The position numbers were made by a program, and so were the translations under genes. Shown piece by piece: positions 1 through 12,413 of a stretch of 64,000 nt of DNA. The stretch covers positions 54,194,196 through 54,258,195 of the forward strand of contig CM077820.1 in NCBI GenBank assembly GCA_039720395.1. Reading direction: 5' to 3'. The notes under the pieces were generated by a model. That model did not search any database and was not told the DNA's origin. It saw only the letters and a program-made list of their open reading frames with translations. Source of the DNA: Liquidambar formosana (taxonomy: Eukaryota; Streptophyta; Magnoliopsida; Saxifragales; Altingiaceae). Each line of letters begins with the position of its first letter. Positions within the stretch are counted from its first letter, which is position 1.

Positions 1-892
1 TGATCAAACTAATGTGACCTGGAGTTTTAGACTGGTTTGAAACTGGACTGCTTGTCGCTGGTTTTGAACTGACCCTGACCACTCACTGACCAGAAATTGA
101 ATCTAGTTTCAGATTACCGGTTTACACCACCTCCCCAAGAAATTATGGATTTCACTCTGAGCTCTCTTTAGCTGCTTGTGTAAAGGGCATGATGTCATGA
201 ATTCTCAGATTGGATGATTTGATTTCTGATCAACCAGTACCAAGAGAGACCTTATAAAATCTTTAGCTATGTGAGGTTGTGATTGGATGTGTAGTGGGGC
301 GACCTCCTTGACAACTTTCTCTTGAATAAATTTCTTAGCTCGGAGAGGGAAGAGAGGAGAGAAAGTTAAGAGCATCATGAACAGTACAAAGTATATATAC
401 CTGTTTAGATATATATTGTTACATTTAGTGTTAGTCTGCCATATGCTTATTAATTACGAATGCTTCAAAAATATTAGAATTAGAATTATACTTACCTAAG
501 CCATGAGGGAATTCAATAGGACTGATTTACTTCAGATCCTTTTAAATCAGTTACACATTATGCAGCTCTGTGCTGTCAATCACCATAAAAATGGAACTTG
601 TATTTTGTTCAAAAGTTTAATCTTTCTTTTGCTTTTGAATAATGATTATCAAGCACTTCTAAAATTCTATAACTTGATGAACCAAAAATTTCGAGTTTAT
701 AGGGTATGTAGTCAAGTTAATGTGAAATTTATTGGTTTCATGGATTGAAATATTCTTTTATGTTTTTTGAGTAGTCTCTAGCTCATTTCTTCATATTTTT
801 TTATTACTAATTATTGGATACAATTTTAATTCTGTTGAAATAGCTAATGTCATTGTATTTGGCACTCTATGTGCATTTGAAAATGTCAAAAG
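1..892 (+). other. Intronic DNA upstream of the first visible PLD zeta exon
   Basis: No stretch here encodes recognisable phospholipase D sequence. The first PLD exon opens at 893 after an AG acceptor, so this is most simply the preceding intron of that gene. The 5' exons (PX and most of the PH domain) must lie left of the window. A short open frame at 503-748 has no recognisable similarity and is AT-rich like its surroundings. Confidence 0.6.
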
Positions 893-3800
893 GTGTCTTG
901 CGGAGATCGGAACATAAAGTTACGAACTACAAGTAATGCCAAAGTTAAATATTGGGTTGCTGCTATAAATAATGCCAGTTTAAAGCCTCCTGAGGGTTGG
1001 TGTCATCCCCACCGCTTTGGTTCTTTTGCTCCTCTAAGGGGTTTGACTGAAGATGGAAGTCAAGCTCAATGGTTTATAGATGGGCAAGCAGCCTTTGAAG
1101 CAATCGCTTCATCTATAGAGGCCGCAAAATCAGAGGTTTATTTCTTCCTGTGCTAACACAGACAGAATTCAATATCTGCTCAGTGTTTAATCATTATAAC
1201 AGTTTACTGATTGAAAATTGCACGCAGATATTCATTACTGGCTGGTGGCTTTGCCCAGAATTGTATCTGAGACGTCCTTTTCAGAGTCATGATTCCTCTC
1301 GACTTGATGCTTTACTAGAAGCAAAAGCTAAGCAAGGGGTTCAGGTGTGTATACAGATGTTATTTTGTAATATTTGATACCTTTATTGTTCCCTATCCAA
1401 GAAGTTTTCTGCTTTTGTTGATAGCACTCATCAAAGAAGTTTTCTGATTGTTTTGTACAAATCTGTGGCATTTCTTCTAATTTAAATTATCAGATTTCTA
1501 TGGGATTCAATAATCAAATTGTCACTTGTAAAGATCAGGCTGAACGGTGACTGAACCTGTACCACATCTTCTCAAAAGGAATCACATTCACACCTTGAAT
1601 TCTGATCCTTGAATTCTGATCATATAGTTATCATTTGATTAGTTGTAGGATGCAATTTGTAAATCATAATACTGCAATATTTGTGTATGTCTTGAATATG
1701 TAGGATTTGGAATGTATTCCGTGCTTAAATTCCTGCTATGGCCATATGCTAGTTTTTGGATCATCCAACAATGTCATTATGGATTGACAGAGTCAGTTGA
1801 TTTTTTATTAAACATTGATATGATTTTGACATTGCTGACCCAAGTTAAGTTCAGATGGTTTTCTGACTCAACATCAATGCCATCTTGAATATTATCTTCA
1901 CACCATCTAGATTAGTCCTTTCAATTTAATAGATTACCATGCCATGCATGAAGATTTTGTTTTGTACAATTTTTCCATGACAGGGTTGTCTAAGAACAAA
2001 GTGGCAATAGTGGAATAACCTTTTACTCTTAATTCTAGTTGTTAGATCTAATTTTGGATGGACTTGAACATGATCTGTTTTTAATTTTGAGTCAATGACA
2101 ATGCAGATTTACATTCTTCTCTACAAGGAGGTTGCAATTGCTTTAAAAATCAACAGTTTATACAGTAAGAAAAGGCTTCTTAACATCCATGAGAATGTGA
2201 GAGTATTGCGCTATCCTGACCATTTCTCAACTGGCGTTTATTTATGGTATGAAGTTCATGGATTTAATGCACTTAACATTGTACTTGATATCATGATTGA
2301 AAGTAGAATTTCCTCTCTCTCTCTCTCTCTGTCTCTCTCCCTCCCTCTTTGATATTAATGTTTTCTACATTTTATCCTGGTTTCTTGTAGATACTGATTG
2401 ATTATTACTGGATGCATACAGGTCACACCATGAAAAACTTGTCATTGTTGATTATCAAATATGCTTTATTGGAGGACTGGATTTATGCTTTGGCCGTTAT
2501 GATACAATTGAACACAAAGTGGGTGATGTCCCTCCTCTTATATGGCCTGGAAAGGACTACTATAACCCAAGGTTAATAAAGCTTCTCTCTTGTTGCTAGA
2601 AACATGATTTTCTTTTTCCCTTTTTATATTGAGCCGTAAACATGATTCAGCACTTCTTTACAGAGTATAGACAGTCGTTGGAAGTGAGGATATGGCTTTT
2701 GATTTAGAAGTCCTATACTACTTAGAGTTCCCTCCTAGATGTTAAATGATACAAATTTCGTATATTTAAATATTTTTCGATAATATACCCCTAGTATGAT
2801 TAACCAGTCAATGTATGAACTTAAGGGGCTAAATATGAACAAAGTACTATTCCCTATAACGGGTTAATGATATCAGACTGTCTGGACCTATGATTCTCTG
2901 TATATAATAACATAAAATACCAGAAGGTGACCTTTTTTTTTTTATAAATGGTATCTTCCTATAAATGGTGCCTATAAAAAACTTGTCTATTATTGAAGAA
3001 TTTGGTGGCTGGTTCTGCATTTTTTTTTCTTATTAATAGTTCTTCAATTTTGTTTGGTTAGAGAATCTGAACCAAATTCTTGGGAAGACACAATGAAAGA
3101 GGAACTGGAGCGTGGGAAATATCCTCGTATGCCATGGCACGATGTCCATTGTGCTCTTTGGGGACCACCCTGTCGTGATGTCGCTAGGCACTTTGTGCAG
3201 CGTTGGAACTTTGCGAAGGTTGATCTTCTGTTACTTATACTCTTTTAGTACATTTCGTCATGTCAATGTACATTTTCTAACATAGTTAAGCACTTTTTTT
3301 TAGAGAAATAAAGCTCCAAATGAGCAAACCATTCCACTACTTATGCCTCACCACCACATGGTTATCCCTCATTACATGGGACGGAACAGAGAGATAAACC
3401 TTGAAATTAAAAATGCAGTAGAAAACCAGAAACATGCCAACAAACGGGATTTCTTCTCCTCGGAGTCACCATTACAAGATATCCCATTGCTTTTACCTCA
3501 TGAAGCTGATGGACTAGGTGCTTCCAATGGTGATCAGAAGTTAAGTGTCCCGCACATGAATCATAATATTCTCAATCAGCCAAGCAGGGTCAATCAAAAT
3601 TTGTCAGTCTCTTCCCGGAAGTCCAAAGTTGAACCTTTAGCTCGAGATATGCAGATGAATGGATTTGTAGATGATGTTGATTTCATGGATCTTCAAAGTG
3701 AAACGAATTCGGGACTGTTGGCACAGCCAGCTATGGAAATTTTAGATGAGTGGTGGGAAACCCAAGAGCATGGTTATAAGCTTGTTTCTGCCGATGAAAC

Positions 3801-6800
3801 TGGACAAGTTGGTCCACGTACTCCATGTCATTGTCAGGTTAGCTATTCCTTTTGAAGTCCATTAAAATACTATGAAGCTTATTTTTAAGATTTTGGGATG
3901 TTGTTATTGGAGTTTTTATATTTGATTTGTTTCCATACTTCTAATAATTTGAAAAGTCAGAAAGCATTATTGCCATGTCTGATTATCACTGTTTTCCTCT
4001 GTGACACACATTCATTTGGCACTAATTCTACGCACATTTGTATTAAGTAATCAGAGTAGTTTTATTTCATTAGTTGTCACTTTCGTTAGTATAGTATCAT
4101 TATTAGATATATCAAATGTTACATTAAGCCATATATTCTTTACTTTCATTAAAATTCTAAGACCCGATAAATGTATAATAATTATAAAGTTATGGTGGGA
4201 GAAATTGATAAGATAAAATATAATAAAAATTGTTGAATAAGTCTATAATGGTCGGAGAAATTAACTTGGGAAACAACAATATTAACAGACCTGTAAAATT
4301 TTGTATCTTAAAGGTAAAACATTATTTTAGGGTTGAGATGTTGTCGTGATTCTTTTTACAGAGTGCACTAGGGAACAAGTTTACTCTTGCTAGATGAACA
4401 GCATAGCATGAACATGCATACTGTATTTATTGTCCTTTAATCTCATGTATTTTAATTCCAATTTATATTTCTTTTAGGATGTTTTATTACCAGCCATTTT
4501 GAGTGAGTATGTAATGTGCAGGTTATCAGAAGTGTCAGTCAATGGTCTGCTGGAACAAATCAAACTGAAAATAGCATACATAGTGCCTATTGTTCTCTAA
4601 TTGAGAAAGCAGAACATTTTATTTACATTGAGGTAACAGAAGTATATTAAATGAATTTCAAATTCTTTGTTGATGTCTTAAGAATTAATGACAAAGTGAC
4701 TTTCTCCTGCTTCTGTCTCAAATATATGGAAATTTTATCTTGCTTTATTTTCTGACTTGAAACACTCTCTTGGGTATTGTGTTCGGGTTGATATACTTGC
4801 GAGTTGTGGCAAAAACTCAACCCTTCAGTTGCAATAGTAAGCACATGAGGAGATAATTTTCCAACCTGATTGTGAAGTCTACCTCTCGTTTTTAAAATTT
4901 ATGGGGAAAGTTTGTGGAAAAGGATATATCTAATGTCTTACAATTAAAATCTTCAGAACTTGGCTTTGTCATGCTTATATTCACTGTTGTTTAGAAAGAT
5001 TGTGTAGACCTTGGAAAAAAGAATTGTCTATTTTTTAAGCTTCCATTAAAGTATCTTTAGCATGCCTTCCGACTTGTTTAAGTATTTTGCAGAATATATT
5101 TGATAGCATGTCAATTTTTCATCTACAGAAATAAAGAACATGAGAATGGTTTGAATATTTAAAATTAACAGTAATATTGGGCTCTCTTTTTGAGTATTCA
5201 ATTGTTCCCTAACACAATTCTTTTATTTTCATAAGAAACACAAAATTGCATGGGGTCATCATTTTGACTCAACCAAGTATTTTCTCACTTATTTAGAGTA
5301 TACAGATCGTGTTCCCCCTATTCCATTTTAGGTATATCTAAGTTTGATAGTATATTTAAATAAATTTATGAATATCAGATCAGATCGAGGTATATCTAAG
5401 TTTGATGATATACCGATTTCAACTTTTAGTTAATGTAATCAAGATTGGTCTTTAGGTTGGTTGAATGGCGAGGCCACTAGAGATGGTCAGAAATGATTTC
5501 ATGATTCTAAGGTAATTTCAGTGGACATTATGACTTCTTTTTTTCCCCTGAGAATAGAATTAGGTGATGTTCATTAATATGGTCATGTGATCATGTCATG
5601 TGCAAATGTAGAAATACAGCTGCATTATGGAATGCCTTGGTGATGGTTGAAGGTTCTAATGGTCTTAGTGCAGACTAGGTGGTCTGACTTTCTGTTGGTG
5701 TCTCCAAATTTTTGGGAGTACATTTTGATGACGAGTATAGTGACCTTAACATGAATTGAGGCCTTGGGATTTATTATTCAATCGATACTTGTGGCATGGT
5801 TTTTTACTTTCACAATGTTATTTTTGGAATGATTATTTGTTATTCATAAAGTGGAGGCAAGATCAAAATACTGATTTTCAGTTCTTATTACTGATCAGTT
5901 TACTCTATTTATTGTCTGTTTGCTTTCAGAACCAATTTTTTATATCAGGTCTTTCAGGAGATGAGATTATACAGAACCGTGTCCTGGAAGCATTATATAG
6001 GCGTATTCTGCGTGCACACAAAGAACAGAAGTGCTTCCGCGTTATAATTGTCATACCGCTCTTACCGGGCTTCCAGGTACTGATTCTTTGTTTGATATCT
6101 TAAAATGGAAATATTTTTCATTTCAGGGAAAACCATTATTAGTATAAATTATAAACAAAGAAGAATGAAAGCTTTTAAATAGAAATACTTATTCTGTTCG
6201 TTCATTTTAAATTGGGTTCAATAGGGGGGTCTGGATGATGGTGGTGCAGCAACCGTTAGAGCCTTAATGCATTGGCAATACCGAACCATTTGCAGAGGGA
6301 AAAACTCAATATTACATAATCTCAATGATTTGCTTGGTCCTAAAACACTTGATTACATATCTTTCTATGGTCTAAGATCATATGGTAGACTTTGTGAGGG
6401 TGGTCCTGTGGCCACAAGTCAGGTATTTTTTTGCATTACGGTTCTCCTTTTCATTTTATGCAGTCTTTGCTATATAGGATGGCTTACCTCTTGTTATTTT
6501 TATTTATTTTCTTCTCTGTTTTTTTTGGTAACCCCATTCTAGGAGTAGCCTATAGGTGGGTGCTACACACACACCCACATATTGTAGCTATTAAGGCTAC
6601 AATTGCTTTAGGTGGAAGAGCCTCTTGATATTTGACACTGTGTCTCGCATAAGAGGATGCAGTGCCAATGTCACAAAACCGCGAGGCCAGTAGTGTAGGA
6701 TGGCTTACCACCAAGAATTACACTGAGGAATGGACTCAACTAATTAGGAAAGCACCTCTTAAGACTTCCCTCTTTATTCTACTCTGGTTGAGGCGTGGTC

Positions 6801-9024
6801 TCACTCCAAAAGTGTCCCCTTGGCTTAACATATAAGGCTTACATATATATACATGGCATAATTAGTCTGTAATGGATATACTCCATGTTTTGCCCCTTGA
6901 ATATTATTTTTTTGTTTTCCAACTTACAATATTGCTGTTCATGCAGGTCTATGTGCACAGCAAAGTAATCATTGTTGATGATTGCGCTGCCTTGATTGGA
7001 TCATCCAATATAAATGATAGGAGTTTGCTTGGATCAAGAGACTCTGAGGTATCATTTGTTACATAAATTCAGTTTTTGCTATATCAAAGTCAGTTCGAAG
7101 TTGGATGGTGATCACTTCAATTGTTCACTTGTGATTTTAGCCAAAGATCAAAGTATATTTCCATGACTGAGAAAATGATATACAGCAGAAGCTATTGTTT
7201 CCTAATATCAGTTACTGCAGATAATTTCTCAGAGATACAATGTCATAATTTATACTGAATAATTGTGAAATAAGTAGAATTTGTGAGATCATCATACGAA
7301 TTCTTTAGTGAAAGGATGATAAGTTTCAGTGATTGCTAGTTTTCTCCTAGCCGTTTCTTATTGTTCCATTGACTTTAAGAATTAAACCACTATAGCTTGA
7401 AATTGCAGTAAGTTCATTTTGTTATTGGTAGGAATAAAATGTCTGTTTTTATTATAGGATAACATATGATCCCCTATAAGCAATGTTACATTATCTACTG
7501 GGCAGGACTGTCTTGGTAGACATAATGTTGAGAAATATGTTGTAATATTTAAAACATAATAGACGAAAAAGAAGTCATGTTTCATTGTGCTATGAAGGTT
7601 TAGCTGTATGTTCTTGCAAATATTTCTTTCTTTGTTATGCCTTTTTCCTCTTTTTTTTTTTTTTTTTTTGGAGTACCTACTATCTGCTGATTCCTCTCAA
7701 CCCCATCCCCCCCCCTCCCCCCCCCCCCCCCCCAAACACCCACCCACACAAAAAAAACTCAATTGTCTAAATAATAATTAATGATAACTAACATCACTGT
7801 TTCAGATTGGGGTACTTATTGAAGATAAAGATTTTACTCAATCATATATGAATGGAAAGCCTTGGAAGGCCGGAAAATTCACTCATAGCCTTCGGCTCTC
7901 CCTATGGTCTGAACACCTTGGTCTTCATGCAGGAGAGGTTAGTAAAATTCAACAGGTTTGAATGTTTTTTCATAATTTCATTCCCTTGTTTTCAAAAGAA
8001 GTCGCATAATAGAGGCATTAGCGAAGGCCAGTTTCTTAATAGCATTTAGTAATATTTTTGCCTCCTCGTTCTTCCCTTACCAATTACTTCATCCATATCA
8101 TCGTCAGTAAACTAGTGGCACTAAATGGTGCATTTGACACACTTTAGGCTCTTCATTGTTTCAGATCAGTCAGATCAGTGATCCAATAGCTGATACAACG
8201 TACAAAAATTTATGGTTGGCAACTGCAAAGGTGAGAATGACTAGTACTGTTAAGGGTTAAAATAGAATATTCAGTTAGTGCTCAGTTGTAATTGGAGATG
8301 TATTAACGGTTTCCAGGATTTTGGTGCTACAAATAAACTTAAAAGACCTTTGAATTTCCGATATCTTTTTGGATATATGTACATGTGCAGTTACAGAAGC
8401 AAACACGAGTTTTTAAATTTTCTAGCAAAAAATTGGCCTAAATGTGAGTTTTCCTTGAGACTAAGATATTGTCTATTAGAAAAAAAAGAAAAAAAAAACA
8501 TGTTGTGTTGGGTGTTATATTTTGTATATGCGAGATATTGTTCAATGTTTTTCTTCTAGTTTTTGTTATAATGTTTTGTTTTATTGCTCCCCCCTGCAAT
8601 TAAAACTACTATTATATCTGACAGGAAAATACCATGATCTACCAAGAGGTCTTTGCTTGCATCCCCAATGATCTTATTCCCTCCAGGTACAATGTTGCCA
8701 TGCATGTTCATCCTCTCTTCTCTTTTTACGCTATGCTTTCTCATGTATATATTCGTTATTGCCATCAAATGCAGATCTGCACTTAGACAAAACATGGCCC
8801 ACTGGAAGGAGAAACTCGGTCACACCACAATTGATTTAGGATTAGCCCCTGAGAAGCTGGAGTCCTTTCAGAATGGAGAGATCAAGGTAACAGATCCAAT
8901 GGAGAGATTAAAGGCCGTGAGAGGATTTCTCGTTTGTTTCCCCTTGGAGTTCATGTGTCAAGAAGATTTAAGACCCATGTTCAATGAGGGTGAATTCTAT
9001 GCATCTCATCATGTGTTTCATTAG
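893..9024 (+). CDS. PLDZ: Phospholipase D zeta (PXPH-PLD), 3' part, 14 exons
   Basis: This enzyme hydrolyses phosphatidylcholine and related lipids to phosphatidic acid. The zeta class carries PX and PH domains instead of a C2 domain and in plants acts in phosphate starvation, auxin and membrane trafficking. Exons read as 893-1135, 1228-1344, 2107-2246, 2422-2571, 3062-3218, 3304-3837, 4522-4632, 5930-6076, 6225-6422, 6947-7048, 7806-7937, 8165-8230, 8625-8686 and 8775-9024, giving 802 residues in consistent phase. The visible protein starts at the end of the PH domain. Both catalytic HKD motifs are intact: HEKLVIVD (exon at 2422) and HSKVIIVD (exon at 6947). The IYIENQFF motif spans the 4522/5930 exon junction. 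The region after HHHM in exon 3304-3837 is the variable linker between the two halves. The C-terminus ends FYASHHVFH then TAG, as expected for the family. The 5' end is missing. Whether it is zeta 1 or zeta 2 cannot be settled from this part. Confidence 0.95.
6475..6709 (-). repeat. Putative retroposed insert in a PLD zeta intron
   Basis: The 14-base word TAGGATGGCTTACC occurs at 6475-6488 and again at 6696-6709, like a target-site duplication around a 207-bp insert. Read on the minus strand, the insert ends in an A-rich tail. No clear pol III A and B boxes were found, so the class is unknown. Confidence 0.35.
7652..7749. repeat. Homopolymer block: T run, then C-rich run
   Basis: Within a PLD zeta intron a T run (about 7652-7669) is followed by a C-rich tract at 7701-7733, nearly all C, then CA-rich sequence and an A run. 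The G-rich complement could form a G-quadruplex; run length is likely variable and error-prone. Confidence 0.8.
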
Positions 9025-11284
9025 TACAGGCCTATGGAGGGATAAACATTAATTGTAACTACAAAAATGGATTGTCCTCCTCTTCAAACGTGCAGAGAAA
9101 TTCAAAAAAAAAAAAATGAGAGAGAGAGAAAGGGACACTAACAAAATATATATAGTAGCTAGAACTAATGCTAACAGAAAATTGATTGTGGGTCCGATTC
9201 CAATTTTATCGGATATCCCCTAAGGAACGAAAAATTGATTATGAGTCGATTTACCCAAATGGCACATTGGCCTTGATGGATGCTCTGTACAAGACTAGCT
9301 GCTAATTGTAATTATATATTCAATGATATTCTTTCCTTTTGCCTCTCTTCAAGAGTGTAATTGTACTTTGTAATATTTGATTATTCTATTTTCTTTTTGC
9401 GGTCGTAATTTTTCTTGAACTTGAGCTCATTTGGCACTCAGTGAAATTGTCTTTGGAAATTGAGATATATATGTCAGCCAGTGGAAAATTGATTAACAAC
9501 AAAATCCCTATTGCTAACCTAAGAAGCACGGACACCTTTCAAGAGGAGAGCTATGCTTGTGTCGGACATGTGTTGGACAATGACATTCCTTGGACACATA
9601 TCCAACATTCTTGACCATTTTCTTGTATGTCCGTGCTAGTTGAGAATATCATTAACAATTTGTCTACCTCTAACAAAGTCAGACGAGATGTTTTGAAGGG
9701 TAATCAACTAATAATTAGTACGGGAAGACTTTAGAGATGATCTTGTGAAGACCTTAGACTAAACCAATCAAGATTAAAATCCTTGGGACTATATACTTGC
9801 TCCATTTAAGGATAAAGACAATGGAAAGATCGAAGCAAGGAGATTTCGTGCTTGGGGTGGAGTTAGGAATTTTTCAGTCTTTTTTATATTTTGTTGGGAG
9901 GGGTGGGGGACTTTGATCACAACTATTCGTAATGAATTTTGAGAAATATTGAATATTAGAACTTGAGTTTGGATGAATTACCTTTAGAAAAAGAATAAGA
10001 AGGAAATAATCTCCCTCACAACATCCCCCATTACCCATTGGTCATGGCAAGCTTTCTCTTTATTACTCGGTATTAATTTCCTATTTTTTATTTTTTTTAT
10101 GGTCTAATTGATGTATAATCCTAACCAGATTAAGATTATCTGCCACAGTATGTCAAAGGAGATCGTGCTATGGTTGAATGATGGATTAATGGCGTAACAT
10201 GATATATATATATATAAAATAAAATAAAATAATAGAATGATGGCACAACATTTGGGATGAGGAGCAATCCAACGGATTAGATTAAAGTTTAATTTCTTAA
10301 GGAAAATACTATTTTGTCCGACACTTTTACCTTATTAGTGTATTTGAGAAGATAAGGGTTTCATCATATCAATGGATCCTACAACTTCACCTCCCCCAGT
10401 ACACTATTAAGACTTAAGGCAAAATGTAAGTCCAAAGTATGAGACAAGGTAAGATTACTCATTTCTTTACATGTTACCCTTACTACGACATTGAGGGTTT
10501 CTTTCTTTATTTTCCCCTATTTTTTGTCTGTTTTGAGGGTTTTTTTCCACTGAAAACTCCCACTCCCGCTCAAAGCTTCAAAACAAACTCCAGTCTCCAC
10601 ACCCTCTCTCTTCCGACAAAGTCTCTTCTGATCCCCCTTTGTCTCTCTCTTCCGACGATCCCACTCTCTCTCTCTCTCTCTGTCTCTCTCTATCTTCCGA
10701 CGATCCCTCTGTCTTTCCGGACAAATCTCCTCCACCATTGTTGGCGGCAAGCATAACCGGCGCCGGCGGTCGAAGCAATCGCTACCATCAACAAGCAGTC
10801 GAACTCGTGATTCTCAGTTGCCAACCCCGACGCTTCCCCGTCTTCTCTTAGCTGAAGAAACTCAGGCACGCTATTCTCTTTCTGTTTCCCACGATATATC
10901 TTTGGATTGTTTGAGTTGAGTTTTCTAGATTTAATTTGTAAAATTTAGATTTTTGTTACTTTTGACTTTAGATTGAAAATGAAAGCCATCTATTTGATAA
11001 AAAAACCTCAATGAAAACTTATTTGAAAATACCCAATGAATCCCTAGGAGCCCTTGCCTTATCACTTGGGGAGAAAAAAAAAAAAACGAAACAGAGTTAT
11101 TTATTATTAGTAGTGTGCTTTTTGATGAAATCATAAATTACAGTAATATTAAAATTAAAAAATTATATTAAAATTCAACAAAAAATCATGATGAAATCAT
11201 AAATTAGTTCAATCCAATGATGTATGACATCATAAATGTGAAATTAAAATTCAAAAAGTAGAAATAACTCCCATAGAAAGTACC

Positions 11285-11448
11285 TAACGCTATGTTTGGA
11301 TAAGGAATTTCTACGTGGAATTTGTCTTTGAGATGGAATTTGTAAAATTTTTATAGGGATTTTGTTCATCTCATCCTAATAAAAATTGTACAAATTCCAT
11401 TTTAAAGACAAATTCCACCTAGAAATTCTTCATCCAAACATAGCATAA
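11285..11448. mobile_element. Foldback MITE, about 158 bp, TAA target duplication
   Basis: The left arm begins GCTATGTTTGGAT and continues through AATTTCTACGTGGAATTTG. The right arm is its near-perfect reverse complement and ends ATCCAAACATAGC. TAA at 11285-11287 and 11446-11448 is a candidate target duplication, which would fit Tourist/PIF-Harbinger-type MITEs; an hAT origin is the alternative. Confidence 0.7.
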
Positions 11449-12037
11449 TGGAAATGTGCAACTGCCTAATAAGTATCATGCAGAGCAATGTCCAGGGCTC
11501 TAGCCCAGAATTTTCTGGGACTACAGCTTCATTTCCGTTATCTAGAATTTAATTCCAAGAACATTTAATATCACATCAAAAACTTTTCAATCTGACGAAG
11601 TTCACAGCCCACAGTGGATTTCATTTAATGCAATGTTGTCTTTTGCACTTCCCTTTTTGGTTTTGCTTATTTGGAACTTAAAGAGTATAAACTGAAGTTT
11701 CACCAACCCATTTTAACTGCTTCCATATAATCCCTGTAAACCGTCTGGTTCACACCCAGGTCAATTGAAGCTGTCTAGATCACATCAGTTCATCTGATTG
11801 CTACTGGTTTGTTTCTTGAATCCACTTTTGGTTTAACCATTCTAGGAAACTGGGTCACTGGTCACAGTTCAAATAAGTGGTCCTCTCAGGGATTTACACC
11901 AGTGCCTCAAGATTTTTGGCTGACCCAAGTAATTATGCGGGTTTTCTGAGTGGCTAGCCAAATTGGTGAATTGTAAGACTGTTCTTGGGGTATTGTTACA
12001 TGATAGATGTTGTGACTAGAATCATAAAAAAGGATCA

Positions 12038-12080
<43 letters not shown>

Positions 12081-12096
12081 ATATATATAAAGATTT

Positions 12097-12225
12097 GATC
12101 ATGTGTGGGATATCCCATACGATCACAGTTTCCGTGTCACGCGTGTGCAGGTGAATGCGTGCATGTCATCCATGAACGGCCGTGATCGAACGGGATAGTC
12201 CGAGATATCCCGCACTTGAACAGCC
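12097..12225. mobile_element. Foldback MITE copy 1 (upstream of TEN1)
   Basis: This starts GATCATGTGTGGGATATCCC and has an imperfect inverted counterpart near its right end (GATATCCCGCACTTGAA). Its internal ACGTGTG-rich core and CGATCACAG arms resemble the element at 13305-13430, so the two look like diverged members of one family. It lies between a CT/TA repeat and a GT repeat. Confidence 0.6.
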
Positions 12226-12226
12226 T

Positions 12227-12273
<47 letters not shown>

Positions 12274-12413
12274 AAATGTGGGTGTGTATATATAACTGTG
12301 TGTGTGCATGCATCCATGTGTGCATGCAATTATCTCCTATTATTATTTCATTGCATGTGGTCCTCAACTTGCAGGAAGGAGTTGAGTATTATTTTGAGTG
12401 AGTGGACGACCCA

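Larger units (their letters stand above)
9025..12413 (+). other. Intergenic DNA and probable TEN1 leader region
   Basis: No conserved coding sequence was found. The first few hundred bases are the PLD zeta 3' flank. At about 10555-10860 there is a CT-rich, GC-richer block typical of a plant 5' leader. A good acceptor (CTTGCAG) at about 12373 precedes the TEN1 start, so TEN1 probably has a leader intron, but no convincing donor could be fixed. Long CT, TA and GT repeats occur at about 12040-12090 and 12232-12260. Two foldback elements are listed separately. Confidence 0.45.

Noticed and set aside
10517..10778. Arg/Glu-rich minus-strand frames
   Set aside because: Come from the CT repeats of the presumed TEN1 leader.
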